DNA of 64,000 nucleotides from Amycolatopsis taiwanensis DSM 45107 (lineage in GTDB: Bacteria; Actinomycetota; Actinomycetes; Mycobacteriales; Pseudonocardiaceae), in assembly GCF_000519205.1 (NCBI RefSeq), contig NZ_JAFB01000030.1, forward strand, positions 47,044-111,043, written 5' to 3'. The notes under the pieces were generated by a model. It saw only the letters and a list, made by a program, of their open reading frames with translations. It made no database searches and was not told where the DNA came from. The position numbers and the translations under genes were made by a program. Each line of letters starts with the position of its first letter. Within the stretch, counting starts at the first letter, position 1. Of this stretch, positions 50,490 to 59,438 are shown piece after piece.

Positions 50490-52502
50490 ATGACCGCTGC
50501 CCATGCCAGGTCCGCCGAATCGCCGCAGGCGGCCAAGGTCCGGCCGAACGCCGTCGTGGCGGTGCTGGCCTTCTCCGGAATCGTGGTCTCGTTCATGCAG
50601 ACCCTGGTGATCCCGGTGATTCCCGAGCTTCCCGCACTGCTGAAGGCGTCCGCGTCCGACACGAGCTGGGCGATCACCGCCACGCTGCTCGCGGCCGCCG
50701 TGGCGACGCCGACCATGGGCCGGCTGGGCGACATGTACGGCAAGCGGCGCATGCTGCTGTTGAGCGTCGTGGTGATGGTCGGCGGATCCGTCGTCTGTGG
50801 CCTGTCCAACGGCCTGGAACTCATGGTCGTCGGGCGGGCGCTGCAGGGCCTGTCGGCCGGCGTCATTCCGCTCGGCATCAGCATCATGCGCGACGAGCTG
50901 CCGGCCGAGCGGCTTGCCTCGGCGACCGCGCTGATGAGCGCCTCACTCGGTGTGGGTGGCGCGCTCGGCCTGCCCGCGGCCGCGTTGCTCGCCGAGTGGG
51001 CGGACTGGCACGTGCTGTTCTGGACGTCGGCGGGCCTCGGCGCGGTCGCCGCCGTGCTCGTGGTCGCGCTCGTCGGAGAGTCGCGGGTCCGCACCGGCGG
51101 CCGGTTCGACCTGCTGGGCGCCCTCGGGATGTCGGTCGCGCTGCTGTGCCTGCTGCTGGCGATCTCGAAGGGCGCCGACTGGGGCTGGGGCAGCCGCCTG
51201 ACGCTGGGGCTGCTGGCCGCGGCGGTGGTGATCCTGCTGGCCTGGGGCTGGTGGGAGCTGCGCACCCGGGAACCGCTGGTGGACCTGCGCACGACGGCGC
51301 GTCGCCAGGTGCTGCTCACCAACCTCGCGTCCGTGGTCTTCGGGTTTGCGATGTTCGCGATGTCGCTGGTGCTTCCGCAACTGCTGCAGCTGCCGAAGGC
51401 GACCGGCTACGGGCTGGGACAGTCGATGATCGTGGCGGGCCTGGCGCTGGCGCCCGGCGGGCTGCTGATGATGGCCACCGCGCCGGTGTCGGCGCGGATC
51501 TCCCGCACCATGGGTCCCAAGGTGACCCTGATGATCGGCGCGATCGTGGTCGCGGCGGGTTACGGCCTGGGCACCATGTTGATGTCGGCCGTGTGGCAGG
51601 TCATGATCGTCGCCGGGGTCATCAGTGCCGGCGTCGGGCTGGCCTACGGCGCCATGCCCGCCCTGGTGATGGGCGCGGTGCCGGTGTCCGAGACCGCCGC
51701 GGCCAACAGTCTCAACACCCTGATGCGGTCGATCGGCACGTCGACCTCCAGCGCGGTCGCGGGCGTCATCCTGGCCAACATGACCACCAGGCTGGGCCCG
51801 GTCGACGTTCCCGCGAAGGACGGGTTCCACGTGGTCCTGGCCGTCAGCGCGGGAGCCGCGCTCGGCGCCTTCGTGATCGCGGTCTTCCTCCCCGCGCGCC
51901 GGCGGGCGGCGCAGCAGAGCTCGCCGCGGCACGCCGCGCCGGAGCCTGCGGTCGAAACCGCGGCCAGGCCGGGAATCGGTGAGATCACCGGGACGCTGCG
52001 CACCCGCCATGGCGGTGCAGTGCCGGGTGGGGTGGTCACGGTGACCAGCCCCGGCGGGCAGCAGATCAGCCGGGTCCGGTCCGGCGACACCGGGCGCTAC
52101 ACGGTGGCCGGCCTGAAGCCCGGCATCTACACGATCATCGTGACCGCGAGCGGGTTCGGACCGGAGGCGGCATCGGTCTCGCTCAACGGGGCGGGCGCAG
52201 TCCGTGACTTCGAGTTGGCCGGCCAGTCGATCGGGCGGCTGTACGGCACCGTCACCGCCCCCAACGGTGAGGGGCTGGCCAACGCGACCATCTCCGTGAC
52301 CGACGACGACGGCAGCCTCATTGGCAGCGTCGTCACCGACGTCCACGGAAACTACGAGCTCCGCGACCTCGCGCCCGGCGAATACACCGTGGTCACCACC
52401 CTCTACACGCCTGCCGTGCAGCAGGTTTCCCTCGCCGCCGGCGACCAGGCCGTCGTCGATCTCGACCTCATCGCCGCGGACCCGGAGCAGGCCGCCGTGT
52501 GA
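50490..52502 (+). CDS. MFS transporter (DHA2-type) with C-terminal carboxypeptidase-regulatory-like domains
   Basis: A 670-residue protein. The first 480 or so residues form a 14-TM exporter (GRLGDMYGKRRMLL motif near residue 80; SLGVGGALGLPAAALLAEWA). About 170 residues follow with two tandem carboxypeptidase-regulatory-like beta-sandwiches, GEITGTLRTRHGGAVPGGVV...GRYTVAGLKPGIYTIIV and GRLYGTVTAPNGEGLANATI...GNYELRDLAPGEYTVVT. Such folds are usually extracellular and adhesive. The ATG at 50490 follows GGGAGACTC. It converges on the TetR gene. Confidence 0.88.
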   Translation: MTAAHARSAESPQAAKVRPNAVVAVLAFSGIVVSFMQTLVIPVIPELPALLKASASDTSWAITATLLAAAVATPTMGRLGDMYGKRRMLLLSVVVMVGGSVVCGLSNGLELMVVGRALQGLSAGVIPLGISIMRDELPAERLASATALMSASLGVGGALGLPAAALLAEWADWHVLFWTSAGLGAVAAVLVVALVGESRVRTGGRFDLLGALGMSVALLCLLLAISKGADWGWGSRLTLGLLAAAVVILLAWGWWELRTREPLVDLRTTARRQVLLTNLASVVFGFAMFAMSLVLPQLLQLPKATGYGLGQSMIVAGLALAPGGLLMMATAPVSARISRTMGPKVTLMIGAIVVAAGYGLGTMLMSAVWQVMIVAGVISAGVGLAYGAMPALVMGAVPVSETAAANSLNTLMRSIGTSTSSAVAGVILANMTTRLGPVDVPAKDGFHVVLAVSAGAALGAFVIAVFLPARRRAAQQSSPRHAAPEPAVETAARPGIGEITGTLRTRHGGAVPGGVVTVTSPGGQQISRVRSGDTGRYTVAGLKPGIYTIIVTASGFGPEAASVSLNGAGAVRDFELAGQSIGRLYGTVTAPNGEGLANATISVTDDDGSLIGSVVTDVHGNYELRDLAPGEYTVVTTLYTPAVQQVSLAAGDQAVVDLDLIAADPEQAAV

Positions 52503-52561
52503 CCGGCGGCCGGCGGCGAGACTCACCTTGACCGGGGGCCTGGCAGCTCGAGAACCGGCTC

Positions 52562-53212
52562 TCAGGCAGACGTGACCGGGGCCGTCCACAGGCCGACGAG
52601 CGCGTCGATCAGGCCGTTCGCCGCGTCCTGCCAGGTGGCACGCGGCGTCGGCCCGCCCTCGGCGAGCGCGCGTTCGCGTTCGGCGCCCATGTGCACCATC
52701 AGCTGGCGGGCCATGTCGTCCCGCTCGGCCCGCACCTCGGCCGGCAGTTCGGGCAGGCAGCGCTTCAGCCCGGCCAGGATTCGTTGGAGCGTCGGCGAGT
52801 TCCGGGCCTCCTCGACCATGATGTCGCGCAGCACCGGGTCCGTCATGACCTGCGCGCTGAACCGGGCGAACCAGGTCGGGTTGCCCCGTGCCTCCAGATG
52901 CTCGAACGGCGGCCGCACCAGGCAGGCCAACCAGTCCCGCACGTTGCGCGAGCCGCTGTCGACTTCGGCCAGCATGCGAAGGCGCAGCTCCTCGGTCTGT
53001 TCACCGTGCTTGCGTGCGATCGCACGGACCAGATCCACCTTCGTGCCGAAGTGGTAGTTGACCGCCGCGTTGTTGCCTTGCCCGGCCGCTTCGCTGATCT
53101 GCCGGTTGGACACCGCGTAGACGCCGTGCTCGGCGAACAGTCGCTCCGCCGTGAGCAGGATCAGCTCGCGGGTCGCGGTCGCGCGCTCCGCGCGCACGGC
53201 TCCGCCTGCCAT
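52562..53212 (-). CDS. TetR-family regulator, probable repressor of P450 and MFS genes
   Basis: A 216-residue regulator whose N-terminal domain (RELILLTAERLFAEHGVYAV; NRQISEAAGQGNNAAVNYHF) is a TetR helix-turn-helix of the subtype with a QGNNAAVNYHFG recognition region. The ATG at 53212 follows GAGGTGG; a longer start 16 codons upstream lacks support. It lies 114 nt downstream of the P450 on the same strand and may be co-transcribed, which would allow autoregulation through the P450 promoter motif. Confidence 0.88.
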   Translation of the reverse strand: MAGGAVRAERATATRELILLTAERLFAEHGVYAVSNRQISEAAGQGNNAAVNYHFGTKVDLVRAIARKHGEQTEELRLRMLAEVDSGSRNVRDWLACLVRPPFEHLEARGNPTWFARFSAQVMTDPVLRDIMVEEARNSPTLQRILAGLKRCLPELPAEVRAERDDMARQLMVHMGAERERALAEGGPTPRATWQDAANGLIDALVGLWTAPVTSA

Positions 53213-53248
53213 GGTCACCACCTCGTCGCGCTCGCGGACCTGTGTTGT

Positions 53249-53274
53249 CCGGGGGTGCAACCCCAGACCCCCGG
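53249..53274. terminator. Hairpin between P450 and TetR genes
   Basis: CCGGGGGT (53249-53256) pairs with ACCCCCGG (53267-53274) around a 10-nt loop downstream of the P450 stop on the minus strand. It may attenuate read-through into the TetR gene. Confidence 0.5.
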
Positions 53275-53326
53275 CCCAGGCCCGCCGATGAAGGTCAGCT
53301 TACTTCGCCAGGCCGGGCGGTCCGGG

Positions 53327-54547
53327 TCACCACCGCACCGGGACCTCGGCCAGGCCGCCGACGACGAGTCCTTCGACCCGCTGCAACTCTCCGGCGGGGA
53401 CGGCCAGTTCCAGGCCCGGGAGCCGGCGCAGCAGGACCTCGAGCGCGACCTGGAGTTCGGTGCGCGCCAGTGCCTGTCCCAGGCACGAATGCGGTCCGGA
53501 GCCGAAGGCGAGGTGCGGGTTCGGCGTGCGGCCCAGGTCCATGTCGTCTGCGCCGTCGAAGACGGACTCGTCGCGGTTGGCCGCGGCCAGGCTGCACATC
53601 ACGGTGGTGCCCGCCGGCAGCACGGCCCCGCCGACCTCGGTCTCCTCGTGCACGTAACGGACCATGCCCAGCCCGGCGTTGGCGTCGAACCGCAGCGCCT
53701 CCTCCACTGTGGACCTGACCAGCGATGGGTCCGCCAGCAGCCGCTCCCAGCGCCGCCGGTCGGACAGGAGCATCGCGACCATCTTGCCGATCATGTTCGC
53801 GGTGGTCTCGTGCCCGGCGATCAGCAGGGCCAGGCCGGTGGCCGCGAGCAGCATGTCCGGCAGCGGCCTGCCGTCGGCGTCGGTGTTCGTGATGAGCTCG
53901 CTGAGGAGATCCTCGCCCGGTTCGGCGCGCTTGGCGGCGATGTGGGCGTTCATGTACCGGAAGAACTCGGCTTGCGCCGCCTCGACCTCTTCACCCGTGT
54001 AACGAGTGAGGTTGAGCAGTGCGTCCGACCAGTGGGAGAACCGGTCGCGGTCGCTGTCGGGCACGCCGAGCATGTCGCAGATGACCCACACCGGCAGCGG
54101 AAATCCGAAGCCCGCCTTGAGATCGGCGGGCGCCCCGCCGAGCACCATGTCGTCGATCAGGCGCTCGGCCATCGCCTCGATCCGCGGGCGCAGCGCGGTC
54201 ATCCGCCGGACGGTGAACCACTTGATGATCATCCGCCGCCACTGTTTGTGTGCTTCGCCGTGCTGCGGCAGGGTAAGTGCCACATCGCTGTTGAACAGGC
54301 CGCCCGACTCGGTGTCGGAGATCCGGGCCGCGTCCGCTGCGTCGAGGCTGCGCCCGAAGCGGGGATCGGACAGCAGTTGCTTCACGTCCTCGTAGCGGGT
54401 GAGCAGCGAGACCTCGTCGCCGCTGGGCAGCGTCGCCTTCGCCACCGGGCACTTCTGCCGTAGTTCCGCCCACTGGGCGGGTGGCTCCAGGGCTGTCGGG
54501 CCGGGGAACGGATAGGTCAGCAACTGCTCGCTTTCGCTGGTGCTCAC
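53327..54547 (-). CDS. Cytochrome P450 (bacterial class I type)
   Basis: A 406-residue soluble monooxygenase. It has the I-helix oxygen-activation motif LLIAGHETTANMIG, the ExxR motif in VEEALRFDA, and the heme-binding loop FGSGPHSCLGQALAR with the axial Cys. The GTG at 54547 is chosen because GGAGG lies 7 nt upstream. No ferredoxin gene is adjacent. Shared upstream motifs link it to an MFS exporter and a TetR regulator, so it may modify a compound that the pump exports. Confidence 0.95.
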   Translation of the reverse strand: MSTSESEQLLTYPFPGPTALEPPAQWAELRQKCPVAKATLPSGDEVSLLTRYEDVKQLLSDPRFGRSLDAADAARISDTESGGLFNSDVALTLPQHGEAHKQWRRMIIKWFTVRRMTALRPRIEAMAERLIDDMVLGGAPADLKAGFGFPLPVWVICDMLGVPDSDRDRFSHWSDALLNLTRYTGEEVEAAQAEFFRYMNAHIAAKRAEPGEDLLSELITNTDADGRPLPDMLLAATGLALLIAGHETTANMIGKMVAMLLSDRRRWERLLADPSLVRSTVEEALRFDANAGLGMVRYVHEETEVGGAVLPAGTTVMCSLAAANRDESVFDGADDMDLGRTPNPHLAFGSGPHSCLGQALARTELQVALEVLLRRLPGLELAVPAGELQRVEGLVVGGLAEVPVRW

Positions 54548-54605
54548 GGCACATCCTCCGCCAGGTCGACCGATGGTACGGGACCAGTGAACCGACACCG
54601 TGCAA

Positions 54606-54622
54606 TTAAGTCAAGTGATTGA
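54606..54622. promoter_or_regulatory. Candidate TetR operator upstream of P450
   Basis: TTAAGTCAAGTGATTGA lies about 60 bp upstream of the P450 start (minus strand). It contains the dyad TCAA-N4-TTGA and matches the site at 50429-50445 (opposite orientation) at 14 of 17 bases. It also lies in the divergent space before the APC transporter, which may be co-regulated. Confidence 0.72.
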
Positions 54623-54783
54623 ATTAGCGAATCCGGAGTTGCACCCGACCGGTGGTCCGTCCGAAGTGGACGACGTGACACCGGCGGGGCACGCTTCGGT
54701 AGGTGTGCCGCGCGTAGTGGAACACGGCTACGGGTACAGCAGGACATGGACGAGCGTCGTCGGGAACGTCCGGAGGAGATCGC

Positions 54784-57111
54784 ATGGTGCAGGGGCGTGG
54801 GGCGCTGCCGGAGACGGTGGGGTACGCGCTCAAGCGGTTGCTGCTCGGGCGGCCGTTGATCACCGCGCAGCTGCGCACCGAGCGGCTGGCCAACCCGGTC
54901 GCGCTCGGCGTGCTGTCCCCGGACGCCATCTCGTCCTCGGCGTATGGCACCGAGGAGATCCTGCTCGAACTGCTGCCGTTCGCGGGGCTGGCGGCGTTCA
55001 CGCTGGTGCTGCCGATCACCGGGGTCATCCTGCTCATCCTGGTCCTGGTCACGGCGTCCTACCGCCAGGTCGTGGTGGCCTACACGCAGGCCGGCGGCTC
55101 CTATGTGGTGGCGCGGGAGAACTTCGGGCCGAAGGTGGCGCAGGTGGCCGCGGCCGCGTTGCTGATCGACTACGTCGTGACCGTCGCGGTTCAGGCGGCG
55201 GCCGGCACGGTCGCGGTGGTGTCCGCGGTGCCGGTGCTCGGACCGTACCGGCAGGAGATCACCATCGGCGTGGTCCTGCTGATGTGCTACCTCAACCTGC
55301 GCGGCCTGCGCGAGGCCGGTCGCCCGTTCGCGGTGCCGACGTACTTCTTCGTTCTCATGGTCGGTTCGATGATCGTGGCCGGCGTGATCCGCCAACTCGT
55401 CACCGGGCTGCCCCGGTTCGATCCCACCGCGCTGCCCGGCGCGGTCGACGTCCACACCGGCAACGGGCTCGTGATGGGCGCGAGCGTGCTCGTGGTGCTG
55501 CGGGCGTTCGCCAACGGCGGATCCTCGCTGACCGGGGTGGAGGCGATCTCCAATACGGTCAGCGCGTTCCGAAGCCCCCGGGGCCGCAACGCGCGCAAGG
55601 TGCTCACGGTGATGGCCTGCATTCTCGGCTTCCTCGTCGCCGGCGTGTCGTACCTGGCTTTCGCGACGCATGCGACGCCCTACACCAGCGGCTATCCGTC
55701 TGTGCTCGCGCAGGAAGCGCGCGTCGTGTTCGGCGCCGGGACGGCGGGCACGGTGTTGTTCGCCCTGCTGCAGGCAGCCTCCGCGCTCATCCTGTACACC
55801 GGCGCCAACACCAGCTTCAACGGCTTTCCGTTCCTGGCCAGCTTCGTCGCCGAAGACCGGTTCCTGCCCCGCCAGCTCACCAAACGCGGCCACCGGCTGG
55901 TGTTCTCCAACGGAATCATCGTGCTCACCGTGCTGTCGGTGGGGCTCCTGCTGTTCACCGGGGGATCGGTGAACAGCCTGGTGCCCTTCTACGCGATCGG
56001 CGTGTTCACCGGATTCGCCATGGCGGGCTACGGCATGACCCGGCACCACCTCCGGCACCGCGAGCCGGGCTGGCGGCACCGGCTGTTGATCAACCTGTCG
56101 GCCGGGGTGGCGGCCACGGTGGTCGTGCTGATCTTCGCGGTGGCCAAGTTCACCGAAGGTGCGTGGCTGATCGTGGTCGTGTTCCCGATCCTGGTGGCGG
56201 TGCTGATCCGGCTCAACCGCGAGTACCGGGCGGAGGCCGCGATTCTGGACGAGGTGCGGGAGGAGGAGCTACGCGCCACCAACTACGCGCGTCACCAGCT
56301 CTACGTCATGGTCAACAGCGTTGACCTGGCCGTGCTGGAAGCCTTGCGCTACGGCCGTAGCCTGCGCGGCACCGATCTGAAGGCGGTGCACATCATGGTG
56401 GACGCGGCACACGCCGAGCGGCTCCAGCGCCGCTGGGAGGAGCTGCGGATCGGCGTCCCGCTGCAGGTCATCGACTGCCCCGATCGCCGGGTCGCCCGCG
56501 CCGTCGCCAATCTCGTCGTCGATACCACGGCCCAGGAGGGCACGCACGTCACGGTGCTGTTGCCCCGCCGTATCTACCCCCCGCTGCTGGGCCGGCTGCT
56601 GCACGACCGCACCGCCGACCAGATCGCCCGGGCGATCAGTCGCATCCCGCACGCCGCGGCGACCATCGTCCCCTTCGACGTGCAGGCCCAGCTTCGGCAG
56701 AAGTTCCCGGAGCTGCCCGAGGAGCGCCTGTCCGGCGCCATCGAACGGATCGCCGAGCGGGTCGCCTTCGAGGAACAGGCCGACGTCGCGGAATACGAGC
56801 AGCCCGTACCCGACGGGCGGGCGGTCCCGGTCGCCTCGCTGCATCCCGGCCGCTTCGCCACCGTCGAGGGTCGCTTGCGGGAGGTCACCGAACAGGCCCG
56901 TGACGGGCTGCCGATCCTGTCCGGCACGCTCGCCGACAACTCGGGTGCCGTGGCGGTGGAGCTGCCGCGCGCGCCCGGCCATCCGCCGGAGCCCGGAACG
57001 TTGTTGCGGGTCCACGGCCTGGTCGTCGAGCCGGCCGACGCCGACATGCTCGCCATCGTCGACGCGCGATACACCGTGGTCGACGAAGACACCGGCCAGG
57101 AGCCCCGCTGA
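54784..57111 (+). CDS. APC-superfamily permease with large C-terminal soluble domain
   Basis: A 775-residue protein. Residues 1-480 form about 12 transmembrane helices with the APC/KUP-like pattern (NPVALGVLSPDAISSSAYGTE; SYRQVVVAYTQAGGSYVVAR; GANTSFNGFPFLASFVAEDR). The cytoplasmic C-terminal part of about 290 residues has a USP-like portion (LYVMVNSVDLAVLEALRYGR; HIMVDAAHAERL; THVTVLLPRRIYPPLLGRLL) and ends in an OB-fold-like beta region (FATVEGRLREVTEQARDGLP). The substrate is unknown; amino acids or K+ are family precedents. The ATG follows GGAGGAGATCGC. Confidence 0.85.
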   Translation: MVQGRGALPETVGYALKRLLLGRPLITAQLRTERLANPVALGVLSPDAISSSAYGTEEILLELLPFAGLAAFTLVLPITGVILLILVLVTASYRQVVVAYTQAGGSYVVARENFGPKVAQVAAAALLIDYVVTVAVQAAAGTVAVVSAVPVLGPYRQEITIGVVLLMCYLNLRGLREAGRPFAVPTYFFVLMVGSMIVAGVIRQLVTGLPRFDPTALPGAVDVHTGNGLVMGASVLVVLRAFANGGSSLTGVEAISNTVSAFRSPRGRNARKVLTVMACILGFLVAGVSYLAFATHATPYTSGYPSVLAQEARVVFGAGTAGTVLFALLQAASALILYTGANTSFNGFPFLASFVAEDRFLPRQLTKRGHRLVFSNGIIVLTVLSVGLLLFTGGSVNSLVPFYAIGVFTGFAMAGYGMTRHHLRHREPGWRHRLLINLSAGVAATVVVLIFAVAKFTEGAWLIVVVFPILVAVLIRLNREYRAEAAILDEVREEELRATNYARHQLYVMVNSVDLAVLEALRYGRSLRGTDLKAVHIMVDAAHAERLQRRWEELRIGVPLQVIDCPDRRVARAVANLVVDTTAQEGTHVTVLLPRRIYPPLLGRLLHDRTADQIARAISRIPHAAATIVPFDVQAQLRQKFPELPEERLSGAIERIAERVAFEEQADVAEYEQPVPDGRAVPVASLHPGRFATVEGRLREVTEQARDGLPILSGTLADNSGAVAVELPRAPGHPPEPGTLLRVHGLVVEPADADMLAIVDARYTVVDEDTGQEPR

Positions 57112-57130
57112 GCCGCGTCCCGATGGGTGG

Positions 57131-57784
57131 TCAGATGGTCGGCGAACCGTGCACGGTGAGGAAGTCGTCGACCAGGCGGGTGCAGAACTCCCGGTCGTTG
57201 GGCCGCTTGACGATCATGGTGTTGAACAGGAGCGGCCCGATCAACTGGGCCGCGGCGAGGTCGATGTCGCCGGCGGTCACACGCGGGACGCCGCCGAGGC
57301 AGTCGCGCAGCACGGCGTCGAACGGCTTGCGGTAGCGGTCGATGATGCGCTGCCGCAGGACGGCGAACTGGGTGCGCTCGACGGGGTCCGCGGGCAACTC
57401 GGCCGACAGTCCGCTGGTGGCCAGCCAGATCGCGGCCGCCGTGGTGGGCGCGTGCTCGATCTGCTGGGCCTGGTCGAGGACCAGGCCCAGCAGCCGGTCG
57501 CGTGGCGTGCCGCCCTCCGGCGGCGCCGGTATCGGCGGGAGCAGCTGCTGGAACGCCGCGGCCAGCAACTCACCGCTGTTCGGGAAGTGACGGTACAGGG
57601 TCGAGCGGGCCACTCCGCTGCGTGAGGTGACCGCCTCGATGGTCACTCCGCGAATGCCGCTTTCGGACAGCAGCGCGGCAGCGGCGTCCAGAAGAGCCGT
57701 TCGTGATCGGTCCAGTCGCGGGTCGCGCCGCTCGGCGGGCGCCCCCGTGCCGTCGTCCCGTGACGGCCGTGTGTGCGTGGTCAT
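57131..57784 (-). CDS. TetR-family regulator of the divergent MFS pump
   Basis: A 217-residue regulator. The helix-turn-helix lies at about residues 28-75 (TALLDAAAALLSESGIRGVT, RSGVARSTLYRHFPNSGEL), and the C-terminal domain has the pattern of AcrR-like ligand domains. ATG at 57784 or GTG one codon upstream are equally possible. It is divergent from a DHA2 exporter across an imperfect palindrome. Confidence 0.9.
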   Translation of the reverse strand: MTTHTRPSRDDGTGAPAERRDPRLDRSRTALLDAAAALLSESGIRGVTIEAVTSRSGVARSTLYRHFPNSGELLAAAFQQLLPPIPAPPEGGTPRDRLLGLVLDQAQQIEHAPTTAAAIWLATSGLSAELPADPVERTQFAVLRQRIIDRYRKPFDAVLRDCLGGVPRVTAGDIDLAAAQLIGPLLFNTMIVKRPNDREFCTRLVDDFLTVHGSPTI

Positions 57785-57860
57785 CACTCGTTAGTGTGCT
57801 CCGCCCAGGTTTCTGGCCGCGCAATCCCTCGCCGCAGGTTTCAGAACTGACGGTACTGCT

Positions 57861-57879
57861 ACGATACCGATGGTTTCGT
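57861..57879. promoter_or_regulatory. TetR operator upstream of the MFS gene
   Basis: ACGATACC-GAT-GGTTTCGT is a 19-bp dyad with one mismatch between arms. It lies 23 bp upstream of the MFS ATG at 57903 and 76 bp from the TetR start. A/T-rich arms in this setting are typical of TetR sites. Confidence 0.75.
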
Positions 57880-57902
57880 TACTTACTCGAAGCGGGGGTG
57901 CC

Positions 57903-59432
57903 ATGCGGGCACTGCCAGGGAGTGGAGCCGTCGAGGGCTCCACATCGGACCTGCCGCGAGGGCGCCAGATCTGGGCGGTGGCGGTGATGTGCGCCGCTGT
58001 CGGCCTGGTCATCGGCATGGTGACGATCGTGAACACGGCACTGCCAGTGATCGCTCGCTCCACCGGTGCGACCCAGGCGGAGCAGACCTGGATCGTCGAC
58101 GCCTACACACTGGCGCTGGCCGCGCTGGTGCTCCCGGCGGGCGCTCTGGGCGACCGCCGTGGCCGGCGGGGTGTCCTGATCGCCGGCCTGGTGCTGTTCG
58201 CGCTCAGTTGCGGCATCCCGCTGGCGACCGCGTCGGCGACGGCGCTGATCGTGTCCCGGGCGATCACCGGGGTCGGCGCGGCGCTGATCATGCCGGCGAC
58301 GTTGTCCATCATCAACGCGAGTTTCTCGCCGGGCCGGCGCGGGCTGGCGATCGGCGTGTGGGCGGCGGTGGCGGGGCTCGGCGGGCTGGGCGGTCTGGTC
58401 GTCGCGGGCGTGCTGCTGCAGTACTGGTCGTGGCAGATCGTTTTCGTCGCCCCGGCGGCAATGGCCGTGCTGTTGGTGATCGCCGCCTGCACGGTGCCCA
58501 CGTCGCGTGAGAGCCGGCCGCACCGCTTCGACCTGCCGGGCGCCGCGCTGAGCACCGTGTCCATCGGGGTGCTGGTGTTCGGGATCCTGCGCGCGGCCGA
58601 CGTCGGGTGGGCCAGTCCGGAAGTCATCGGGGCGCTGGCCGCGGGCGGTCTGCTGGCCGCGGCCTTCGCCCTGCTGGAGCTGCGGCGGACTGACCCGCTG
58701 CTGGACGTGCGCCTGTTCACCAACCGGGAGTTCGCCACCGGATCGCTCTCGGTGACGCTGCAGTTCGCCGCGGCCTTCGGCGGGCTGTTCGCCCTGACGC
58801 AGTATCTCCAGCTCATCCAGGGCTATTCGCCATTGAAGTCCGGGCTGGTGCTGTGGCCGATCGTGGCTCTATTGCCGGTCACGCTGGTGGCGGCCCAACT
58901 CGCCCAGCGATTCGGCCTGCGCGCGATCACCTGCGGCGGACTCGTGATCGTCGCGGCGGGTGTGGTCGCGGTGGGCCGCCTCGACGCCCACAGCCGCTAT
59001 CCGGAGCTGGCTGTTGCCGTGTGTGTCCTGGGGGTCGGCCTCGGCTTCACCGCGCCACCGGCCACCGCCGCGATCCTCGACAACGTGCCGCCGGACAAGT
59101 ACGGGGTCGCCTCCGCGGTCAACGACGCGACCCGCGAGGTCGGTAGCGCACTGGGCATCGCGCTGGCCGGCACCATACTGTCGGCCGGCTATACCGGTCG
59201 CATCGCCGCCGCGACGGTGGCCCTGCCGCCCGAGGAGGCCCGGACAGTGTCCGGTTCCATCGCCGGTGCCCTGACCGTCGCCGCGCGGTCGGGCCCCGCG
59301 GGGCGGCAACTCGCCGACGCCGGCCGCGACGCCTTCAGCCACGGCATGTGGCTCAGCCTGCTCACCCTCGCCGGACTCGTGGTCGCCGGCGCCCTGATCG
59401 TCGCCTGTATTCCGGCCAAACGCACGCGCTGA
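57903..59432 (+). CDS. MFS drug efflux transporter, DHA2 type
   Basis: A 509-residue 14-TM exporter. NTALPVIARSTGATQAEQTW (helix 1 onward), GALGDRRGRRGVLIAGLV (loop 2-3 motif) and GVWAAVAGLGGLGGLVVAGV place it in the EmrB/QacA group. An in-frame ATG at 57870 exists, but it lies inside the operator palindrome; the ATG at 57903 after GGGGGTG is preferred. It is controlled by the divergent TetR. Confidence 0.9.
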   Translation: MRALPGSGAVEGSTSDLPRGRQIWAVAVMCAAVGLVIGMVTIVNTALPVIARSTGATQAEQTWIVDAYTLALAALVLPAGALGDRRGRRGVLIAGLVLFALSCGIPLATASATALIVSRAITGVGAALIMPATLSIINASFSPGRRGLAIGVWAAVAGLGGLGGLVVAGVLLQYWSWQIVFVAPAAMAVLLVIAACTVPTSRESRPHRFDLPGAALSTVSIGVLVFGILRAADVGWASPEVIGALAAGGLLAAAFALLELRRTDPLLDVRLFTNREFATGSLSVTLQFAAAFGGLFALTQYLQLIQGYSPLKSGLVLWPIVALLPVTLVAAQLAQRFGLRAITCGGLVIVAAGVVAVGRLDAHSRYPELAVAVCVLGVGLGFTAPPATAAILDNVPPDKYGVASAVNDATREVGSALGIALAGTILSAGYTGRIAAATVALPPEEARTVSGSIAGALTVAARSGPAGRQLADAGRDAFSHGMWLSLLTLAGLVVAGALIVACIPAKRTR

Positions 59433-59438
59433 CCAGCG

